64,000 nt of DNA from Strigamia acuminata (taxonomy: Eukaryota > Arthropoda > Chilopoda > Geophilomorpha > Linotaeniidae). Position numbers and translations under genes: made by a program. Location: assembly GCA_949358305.1 (NCBI GenBank), contig OX442316.1, forward strand, positions 10,416,001 through 10,480,000. The letters run 5' to 3'. Shown in pieces: positions 1-8,272 of the stretch. Positions within the stretch are counted from its first letter, which is position 1; every line of letters starts with the position of its first letter. Below the pieces are notes generated by a model. That model ran no database searches and was not told the DNA's origin. It was given only the letters and a program-made list of their open reading frames with translations.

Positions 1-35
1 TAAAGTAATTATTCTATTCTATTTTTTGTACGTAG

Positions 36-410
36 CCACTAAATCCACCTATTGAGAAGGGCGCGATCGGTAAGAAGCGAAAACTGGAGGATGAAAGTCG
101 CCGACCTGTGAGTTACACTTGGGGTACACTGGACGTAGACGAATTTGTTCAAAAGCTGGCGAAGGAAGGGATAACTGATGTTAAGGTGGAAGAAAGCGCA
201 ACCGGGCACATTGTACATTTGGTAAGTTTATTTATTTTATTTATTTTTTATTTTCTCAAGTGAATGTGTGCAATTATCCGTTTTAATTAGCCGAATGAAG
301 ACACACTGATACAAGTAGAAGGAAATTCGACGCATATTTTTTGTGAAAGCGATGAAAAATTGAGACACATTTTGAGAGATGCACTTCTTCAATGCTTAAA
401 TAAGTTTTAA
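36..410 (+). CDS. INTS9: Integrator complex subunit 9, last two exons (5' part outside window)
   Basis: Two exons, 36-221 and 291-410, join in frame (both phase 0) and end at TAA 408-410. The protein has a basic linker containing KKRKLED, followed by a small alpha/beta C-terminal domain with the motifs VDEFVQKL, VKVEESATGHIVHL, STHIFC and a final LNKF. This order and spacing match the C-terminal domain of INTS9 as I remember it. In that family the domain dimerises with INTS11 in the snRNA 3'-end processing and transcription-attenuation complex. The metallo-beta-lactamase part lies upstream of the window. An AATAAA follows at 421-426. INTS11, CPSF73 and CPSF100 have related C-terminal domains but fit less well. 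A decayed copy of these exons lies at 5401-5700. Confidence 0.85.
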
Positions 411-970
411 TCAATTCCTTAATAAAAATAATGATACTTTTCTAACCTGGTTATTTTTTAACGTATATTTTCTTCCTGTAAATATTTTTAAGAACTTAAT
501 TATAATACTGGCTGCAAATAAAATATTTCCCATTTTTTATAACAAAAATTATGGCGTCAGTTATCGGTCGGAGTCGCATGAGTGACATCTCTTTTTTGAC
601 AGAATAGTTGGAATGAAAATACGAAAATAAAAGAAAGAAAGAACGAAAAAAAAATATTTCTTCGTAATTAAAAGAAAAAAATATAATAAATAAATAAAAA
701 TAAGTAAACTTTATTGTTTGCGGTTGATTCGGAGCGCTGATTGGTCGAAGTGTAAGCACGCACGCGCATTCAGTTGCTGCGGGGCCAATCCCCGCCTGTG
801 AAACGTTGATCTCCCGTTCGGACGAATTTTGAAGAAAAGGCTCAAACTTTAGTATATCAGCAATAGTAACACGTGCACGATCGACACAAACTAATAGGCG
901 TATCCGGCTCGATTGCTATATTTTCTCCCATCCACGAGCCAAACGTAGGTGAAAAAATCAACGTGACAAC
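411..970 (+). promoter_or_regulatory. INTS9 3' flank and UBF copy A promoter region
   Basis: This interval lies between the INTS9 stop and the UBF copy A start codon. It begins with an AATAAA poly(A) signal at 421-426 and AT-rich sequence. From about 720 it becomes more GC-rich and contains an inverted CCAAT box (ATTGG, 740-744), a direct CCAAT (785-789) and a CpG-containing stretch. The part from about 715 to 970 is clearly related to 6050-6313 in front of copy B, including the run around GATTGGTCGAAGTG, so a duplicated promoter is likely. No TATA box is obvious. The transcription start is inferred only loosely. Confidence 0.5.
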
Positions 971-3900
971 ATGGCATCAGTTTCGATAACGGCGAAGGGG
1001 AGGAAGTCGGTGGGGAAGCGCGGCCATCCTGCCGCCGCCAACATCGACAATTCGCGGACGGACGATGAGGATTCTTTAGATGGTATGTACAAGTCGAATA
1101 CTATTTTAAACGATTTAGATGGTGTTAACTATGAGTTAAGCAGTTAAATGAGAATTTATTGACAAATGGTTGGTCGATTACTAACAAGTAAGTAGGTTGG
1201 CTGCGTTTAGGCGAAACGACCTACTTTAGGCCATGTGTTTAAATCACCTTGTCCGGCCATGTCCTCGCGTGCTAGCGCTTCGGGATTGCAAATTGGCTGG
1301 CGTGGCAGCCGATGCGTCATCGACGGCGCTTTATTCTTATGCAACCGGGCCGTAGCCAGCCGGGTGTGGGGTTGGAAATGATAAAAACATTTAAGAAATA
1401 ATTTTGTTTTGAGTTTTTTTTTCGTGGGGAAATAATGATTTTTGTTGTTTTCGAGACAATTTGCATTCAACTTTTTTTTCTAAACCAGATTTCGCTCAAC
1501 CAAGTAAAAGAAGGCGCAGTTCATCGTCTGCGTCGAGAGACCGGAAAAGCGATTTGACTCCGCCGGAGACTTCTCCAGTGAAGCCGACGAAAAGCGGTGG
1601 TCGAAGTGCGTCGCGAGGACGAAATGCAAAGGTGCAGGCGACGACTTCGGCTCAAGTTTCAAATCAGAAAATCAAGAGTAAAGAAGGTGCGAAATATTAT
1701 TTTAAATTAATCAATTTAGGTTATTAATTTTTTTTTCTTTTTTAGGAACAATTGAGGATTGGAGTAATGAAGATTTGGCAAAGTTGATTGAAAATCTCGG
1801 GTCGAATCTTCCTAAATCCGACACTGTGAAATATTCGACGCAAGTAGACAGAATTGATTGGAGCAAAGTGCAGTTTGAGGGACACACTGCCGAAGAGTGC
1901 AAGGAAAAATGGGCCGTGATTATGACAAAGGTACGTGAAAGGGAAATTAGTACGAGAATGAATTTATATGTTAAATTATTAATTTATTTTAATTTTAGCT
2001 TCGACGATTTCGCACTTTAAGCGAGTTGGCGACCGATGCTAAGGAATGGATGAAACATCCATGGATGTCTTATAATAATTCGAAGGTAGAAGTTCGCGGT
2101 AGTTGAAATTACAATTTAAAATATTACATATCAATAAGATTATTTTATACTAACACAATTTTTTTTCTTAGCCTAAACCTCCTGGTTTGCCGAAAAAACC
2201 TTTGACTCCATACTTTCGTTACTACCTTGAAAAACGAGCAAAATACGCCGAAGAACATCCAGAACTGTTAATGACTGATTTGACTAAAGTCTTAGCCAAG
2301 AAATTCGGTGGTCTCCCAGAGAAAAAGAAGGTAAAATGATTTTATTTTTTATTTGAACTTTAGTTTGAACTCGTTTATATTTATTTAGGCGAAGTACAAG
2401 GAGAGTTATGAAAAAGACATTGAAACGTATAAGATACTGATGGAAAAGTTCAAGTAAGTTATTATTTTAAAAGAAATATACGGAATATTCATTTTTGTTT
2501 TAATTTTAGGGTTGAACATCCAGATGTGTACAAAGAAATGGAAAGTAAATCTCGAGGAAAGCAAAACGGGCCATTGAAGCCGCAGACTTCGTTACAGTTA
2601 TTTTTAGCCGATAAAATAAGTAAATACTTAAACGAGGCTGGGGTAAGTGATTATAAGGGAGGAAAAGTTATCAAATTAACGCTGATTCATCATTTATTTT
2701 TAATTAGACCAACAAAAAGGACGTTGAGGAGAAATATAGAAATCAGTGGAAGAACTTGGCAAATGGCAAGAAAGTTCGCTGGATTAAAAAAGCTATGTTG
2801 GATGAAGAACGTTATGAAGTAAACAGTCGAAATTAATTTAAACACCGTTCGGATGATAATTTTCAATTTTTATTTAGGCAGAGTTTGCTGAATATTGTTT
2901 GATTCATCCGGATTATAAACCTGAACAGAAGAAGTCCGTGATCACCAAAGCAGAAAAAGAAATTAAGGACAAATTCGATGGCAAACCAGATAAACCACCC
3001 AAGTATTATTAAATTATTATTATTTTTAAACTAATTTGTTTTAATTAATTTTTTTATTTTACTTTTTAGTTCTGGATACAGTTTTTATTCTAAAGTTATG
3101 TTAAAGGAATTGAAAGATATTCCCAGTAAAGAAAAGATGAGTGAAATAGCACGACGTTGGAAGGAGTTAAGTGAAAAAGAACGACAAGTGTATGCCAAAC
3201 AGGCAACAGAAGCCACCAAGCGTTACCAGGTGGATTATAAACAATACGTGGCGAATTTAACTGAGGACGAACGGAAGAAATTAGACGTTGAAGATGTGAA
3301 GAAGAAAACGAAAAAAAGGGAGCCTGCAACGAAGCCCAGTTTATCCGCTGCTCAGAAAACGGTGGAAGCTGCAATCGCAGCGGCGACTAACGATGACGGC
3401 GAAACGAAGCCCAAGAAGCCAATATCGGCGCTCTTTTTATATCAACAAGAAAAGCTAGCACAATATAAAAGTAAAAATCCAGACAGATCGGAACAAGAAC
3501 TCACCAGACAAATCGCTCGTGAATACGGGGAATTAACTGAAAAGAAAAAGGTAAATGATTAATATTAAAATTGGAATGAAATGTGGTTAAATCATTTGTT
3601 ATGTAGGACAAGTACAAGAAGATGGCCGAAGAAGTCAAAAAAACATACGCACTCGTCACGTCTACTAAAGAAAGCGATCTCAGCGATAAAATAAAGAAAA
3701 CGGAACCCAAGAAACCACCACGGTATGAAATTATTGCAGCAAGCTTGGATTGAATGTTTACGGTGTTTGTGTTTTTATAGGTCCGCATACGCCTTGTTCA
3801 CTAAAGAAATGTTGTCGAAATTGACCGATATTGAAGCGAAGTTTCGCATGATCGAAATAGCGAAACTATGGGCACAAATGTCCAACACCGAGAAGGAAAA

Positions 3901-4536
3901 GTACAAACGCCAATTTGCTGATGTGGACAAAAAATATCAAAAAGATATTCAAAAATTTCTTTCGGTAAGTACAAAATGTTTTTAAATAATGGTACATTTT
4001 ATTTATGTTTGAATTCATGTTTGCAGACATTAACTGACGATGAACAAAAGGTTTATCAGCAAATGAAAGGGAAGAAATCTGTTCGCAGAAATACTAAAGC
4101 GCAAGCAGCAGCGGCTGCTGCAGTTAAGCTGGAAACGGAATCGCCAAACTCGAGCGATGACGAGGAGAGCAGCGAAGAGGTAAATTATGAACGATTAGTG
4201 AAGAAACTCAAAATTAATAATTTTCATTCTTTAATTCTAGGTAGCGGAGGCTGCTGAAGTTATGGTTAAGCTGGAACGAGAATCGCCAAACTCGAGCGAT
4301 GACGAGGAGAGCAGCAAAGAGGTAATTTGTGAATGATTTGGTGAAGAAACTCAAAAATAATAATTTAAATTCTTGAATTCTAGGAGAATAAGGAAAGCAG
4401 CGATAGCGAAAATGAATCTGGATCTGATAGTGATTCCGCACCTGGATCAGATAATCCCGGATCGGAATCAGATTCCGACAACGAATCGGAAGTTAGCGGA
4501 TCCGAGAAAGACGACAGCGACGAAGAGAGCGACTAA
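971..4536 (+). CDS. UBTF: UBF-like nucleolar HMG-box transcription factor, copy A (shortened tail)
   Basis: Fifteen coding exons: 971-1082, 1489-1686, 1746-1930, 1999-2085, 2172-2330, 2389-2453, 2510-2642, 2708-2818, 2878-3002, 3070-3550, 3607-3722, 3781-3964, 4027-4179, 4241-4321, 4384-4536. All junctions keep phase; predicted 780 aa. After a basic low-complexity N-terminus comes the UBF-type N-terminal domain (about 104-194, [13 protein letters not shown] and [13 protein letters not shown]), then five HMG boxes at roughly 195-270, 285-355, 388-460, 500-570 and 585-655. An acidic Ser/Asp/Glu tail follows. UBF acts with RNA polymerase I on rDNA; vertebrate UBF has six boxes. Compared with copy B, this copy has an extra acidic exon (4241-4321), and an in-frame TAA at 4534-4536 truncates the tail. 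Confidence 0.87.
1083..1488 (+). other. UBF copy A intron 1 with a short GC-rich block
   Basis: A 406 bp intron. Positions 1195-1375 are distinctly GC-rich and match the flanks of a much longer GC-rich block in copy B intron 1: 1250-1368 aligns with 6545-6645, and 1369-1390 resembles 7759-7780. Copy A therefore lacks about 1.1 kb present in copy B. Open frames across it are short and read out of phase with the exons, so I do not consider it coding. Confidence 0.6.
4241..4321 (+). repeat. Internal exon duplication in UBF copy A
   Basis: This 81 bp exon and its following intron (4322-4383) repeat the end of the preceding exon and its intron (about 4110-4240). Both encode the same acidic segment ending [11 protein letters not shown], and both introns contain GTGAAGAAACTCAAAA. 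Copy B has only one such unit, so the repeat arose in copy A. The 27 codons stay in frame and extend the acidic region. Confidence 0.85.
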
Positions 4537-5384
4537 TCAAGCGACAATGCCGGCAAAGTAATTGAAAATATTTGATGTGGCTCACACATTTATGTCGGTG
4601 GCATAAATTTAAGACTTAAAATTATACTTTTAATTTTGAATAAAATTAACAATAATCTATATTTAAGTGAATATTTTAAATGAGAAATTGAGTGTCGATG
4701 TGTGCGTACAGCTCTACATGATTACAAAATAACCAAACCACACGTCTAATCTGCTTGCCCAACGTGCAATGCACAGCTACAATATCACCAAACCAAGTCA
4801 CCAATATCATGCCTTCACTTTCTGCTCCATGTATCTCGTCATGGGAGAGGCTTTGACTCCAAAAATTGGCTAAAACGGACCTTGCCAAAGCATTTGTTTA
4901 ATATTACTTGATTTTTATATTATTAACCGATATAAATCGGTCATCCAAGGTGTAGATTTATTTGTTTTGAAGGTTCAGGAAACAGTTTTCCTTGAAAGTG
5001 ATGGAAGCAACAACAGAAGTTCCTCCTAGTCGGAATCTGATTCAGAATAAAGTTAAAAAATAAATTATTATTCGGTCTATTTTCGTGTTTATTTATATTT
5101 TATCTTATTATTGCGATTAGGATTTGAGATTATGTATTTCTCTACTTGGTACTTGGTACGACAGCATTGATTTCCAATTTAAAATTGGGATAGCTTTTGA
5201 TTCCTTTTTTAGTTTCTAACGAAAACGACTCGAATGTTTCGTTTTCTTGATCCATAATCAGTGCCTGAAATTTTTTATAGAACTTACCTTGTATGGTTAC
5301 GATTTGTTGTTTAAAACGATAAGTTTTCGCTTTGTTTTATAATAGTTGAGTTTTTTTTGTGGTGAAATTTTTGTCACACCGAAT
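4537..5384 (+). other. UBF copy A 3' flank with decayed last exon
   Basis: Downstream of the copy A stop, 4543-4558 still matches the copy B sequence AATGCCGGCAAAGTAATT with its donor site. AATAAA lies at 4639-4644. Positions 4973-5050 match the copy B terminal exon but carry changes, including a TAG, that break the SGNSS...SESDSD reading. From 5060 to 5384 the sequence is homologous to 11280-11626; the last 130 bp are nearly identical. No functional gene is apparent on the plus strand here. Confidence 0.75.
5250..5384. promoter_or_regulatory. Highly conserved non-coding block, copy A
   Basis: Positions about 5250-5384 match about 11490-11626 with only a few differences, while the adjoining sequence on the UBF side has many indels and substitutions. 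On the minus strand the block contains a TATAAAA-like box (plus TTTTATA near 5338) and, downstream of it, a strong donor-like CAAG/GTAAGTTC (plus GAACTTACCTTG, about 5280-5291). A promoter and first exon of an antisense transcript is one reading. Recent gene conversion is the other. Confidence 0.4.
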
Positions 5385-5400
5385 CAACCATTTGCGATGA

Positions 5401-5700
5401 AAGTAAGTAAATTTTTATTGAAGAAATTAACTTGTTTTGATTTTTATGTTTGATTTTTACACGTTTTTTTAGTCGGATTCGTGAGTTACACGTGTTGTAC
5501 ACTCGATGTAGACGAATTTGTTCAAAAGTTGGCGATTGAAGAAAACTCAACCGCGTGGTAAGTTTATTTATTTTATATTATTTTTTATTTTTTTTATTTT
5601 GAATGTTGTGCAATTATCCGTTTTAATTAGCCGAATGAAGAGACACTGGTACAAATAGAAGGAAATTCGACGCATATTTTTTAAAAAAAGTGATGAAAAC
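5401..5700 (+). pseudogene. Decayed copy of the INTS9 C-terminal exons
   Basis: Sequence after the duplication junction matches the INTS9 tail at 100-360. Recognisable remnants are VSYT and LDVDEFVQKLA, and, in the second exon, an ETLVQIEGNSTHIF-like stretch (about 5631-5682). Several features show decay. About 26 bp are missing after the LAIEE segment, so the first exon ends early. The second exon runs into TAA directly after HIF, where INTS9 has Cys. The upstream exons are absent. A roughly 70 bp GT-AG segment (about 5403-5472) interrupts the region and is absent from the parent. No start codon or complete domain remains. Confidence 0.85.
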
Positions 5701-5724
5701 AATTGCTTAAATAAGTTTTAATTA

Positions 5725-6313
5725 AAAATAATGATAATTTTCTAGCTTTGTTATTTTTTCATACGAATTTTCCTCTTGTAAGTAGTTTTTAAAGAGTTAA
5801 TTTCCGCCTGCAAATAAAATATTTCTCACGTTTTTACAACAAATTTTGAAACCGAAACTTGTACGGAGAATTTGAATTGTTTGAAGGAAAACTATAGCGA
5901 CACTTGCCGGTCGATTTCGCGCGAATGACATGTCGTTTTGGAGCGAAAAAATGAGAAATGAAAAAAGAAAAAAGATAATTTATGAAAAAAGTCTAATAAA
6001 TTTATTAATTTAAAACGAAAAAAAGAAAGAAAAAAAAACCCTTTATTCTTTGCGGTTGATTCGCAGCGCTGATTGGTCGAAGTGTAAGCACGCACGCGCA
6101 CTCAGTTACTGCGTGGCCATTCCGCGCCTGTGAAAGGTTGATCTCCCATTCGGACGAAAATAGCTGCAAATTTTGAAAAATAGGCTCAAACTTTAGCACC
6201 AGCAACACTACCACGTGCAAGATCGAAACAAAACTAATCGGCAATTGCAGCTCGATCGCGAAATTCCAGCCCGAACTCGAGCGAAACGTCGGTGAAAAAA
6301 TCAACGCAGCGTC
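5725..6313 (+). promoter_or_regulatory. UBF copy B upstream region
   Basis: AT-rich sequence up to about 6050, then a GC-richer promoter-like region homologous to the one before copy A. The inverted CCAAT box (ATTGG, 6072-6076) is kept. The second CCAAT of copy A has become CCATT here. The run TCGAAGTGTAAGCACGCACGCGCA is shared with copy A. No TATA box is evident. Confidence 0.5.
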
Positions 6314-8224
6314 ATGGCGTCTGATTCGGCAACGGCGAAGGGGAAGAAGGCCGTGGGGAAGCGCGGCCATCCTGCCGCCGCCAACATAGACAATTCGCGG
6401 ACGTACGATCAGGATTCTAACGCTTTAGACGGTAAGTACGAGTGAAAATGTATATTTTAAATGATTTGGGTGGCGTTAGCGACGAGTTAAATGAGAATTT
6501 ATTGACAAATGGTTGCTAGATTGGCTGGGTTTAGGCGAGACAAGCTAGTCCGGCCATGTCCTAGCGCCTCGCGATTGGCAGATTGGCTGGCGTGGCAGCC
6601 GATGCGTCATCGACGGCGCTACAACCGGGCCACAGCCGGGTGTGGGAACTGCTGGTGCCGCCAGCGGTTGTTTGGTGGGGTGTTGTTGGCTCGTTTCTTT
6701 CACCTCCGTGGATGATTGCATGTATTTTCTTTGGACTTGCCAGTCCTGCGAGCAGCTCGGGGGGGCCGGGGCAATGAGCGTCACGGACGAGAACCGGTTT
6801 TAGCCTGGCCGGAACCCCGCACCCGTGATCGCATGAAAATAGTGAACGAGTGTGATAGCGAAGCCGACCGCCCTCCCTTGCGGGCGCTCACATCGGATAA
6901 AGCGGCCCGCATTGATCGGCAAGGGGTGGAGGGGAACGGGAAAATGGGTCGACGCCGCGATTCGTGCGATGGGGGCCCCCGCGCAGCGGCTCCCCCGCGT
7001 TGAGGCTCGATTGGCGGGGAGTGGCGCGCACGTAGGCCAACGGTTTAGCGGGGTTAGCCTCGTCCCGGCAGCCGTGGCCTTGGCATGCGGCGAAGAAAGC
7101 GGTGGCTTGGCGGCTACAATTTCAGCAGGGAGTGCCAGCGCACATTGACCGAGGCTTGTGCGGCGAGGCCGCGGCCGTTTTCCAACCATTTTCTTCACCT
7201 TTTTAAATGCGCTTTTAACCACTTCACGTTAATTTATTTAATGTTTTTGTATACGTTTGAATATTTTTTTAATATTTATGAATTAAATTTTATATTTATT
7301 TTGGATTTTGAACTAATTTTTAGTTTTTTAATTTTTAGTTTATTTTTTTATATAAACTTTTTCTGGGACAATTCTGCATCTGATTCGCGTTAAATTTGGA
7401 TGTTTTTGGTGTTTTTTACACTTTGGCTTTGTAAATATTTTAGCCTTGCCACAAATGGGGTAGGAACTTTGGTTTGGCGTCGCTGAGCAGCCAGCTGGCG
7501 ACATGTTCGTGCTTGAGCGGTGAAGTAGGGGGAGGGAGGATGAATGCGAAGCCGTCTTGGCTCATACTCGCACCCCTCCGCGCTAGTCAGGCGACCGCTC
7601 GATAGGGTGCACCGAACGGAGCTGTTGTTACCGGGCGCACACGAGTGGCAGCCGGGGGCTGATCGTGCGTGCATTTTGGAGCAAAATATTCTACACTGGT
7701 GTGTGACGTCCGAAGGAAGGAACAACCTCCTTTGTAATTTAGTGGGGAGAATAAATTGCTGGGGTTGGAATTTATAAAAGTTTTAATAAAAATATTTTTA
7801 AAAAATTTTAATTTTAATTTTGTTTTGAGTTTGTTTGTTTTTTTGGTTTTTTTTGTTGGTGGAAATGATTTTTTGGTGTTTTTGAGTCAACTTGAATATA
7901 ACTCTGAATTATTTTAATAGATTTGGCTCCACCAAGTAAAAAAAGGCGCAATGCTTCGACTGCGACAACCTCGTCTACGGCGAGTGCGTCGAAAGACAGG
8001 AAAGGCAGTGGATCGCCAGCGCAGACTTCTCCAGTGAAGCCGACCAAGAGCGGTGGTCGAAGTGCTCCGCGAGGACGAAATGCAAAGGCGCAGGCGGCGA
8101 CCTCGTCTCCTCAGGTTTCAAATCAGAAAAACAACAGTAAACAAGGTGGGAATATTATTTCACATTTTAATTTATTAATTTTTATTATTTAAATTTTTTT
8201 TTTTTAATTTTAATTTTTAATTTT

Positions 8225-8272
<48 letters not shown>

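Noticed and set aside
5268-5290. 23 bp GT-AG intron on the minus strand inside the conserved block
   Set aside because: It is far shorter than any other intron here, and the reading frame after it is not conserved between the two copies.
6800-7222. 140-codon open frame on the minus strand in UBF copy B intron 1
   Set aside because: It lies in GC-rich DNA where stops are rare, has no recognisable domain, and has no matching frame in copy A. It is reported only as part of the GC-rich island.
6545-7770. Ribosomal RNA gene fragment in the UBF intron
   Set aside because: The GC content prompted the idea, but none of the conserved 18S or 28S stretches I know are visible. A spacer origin cannot be judged without a search.
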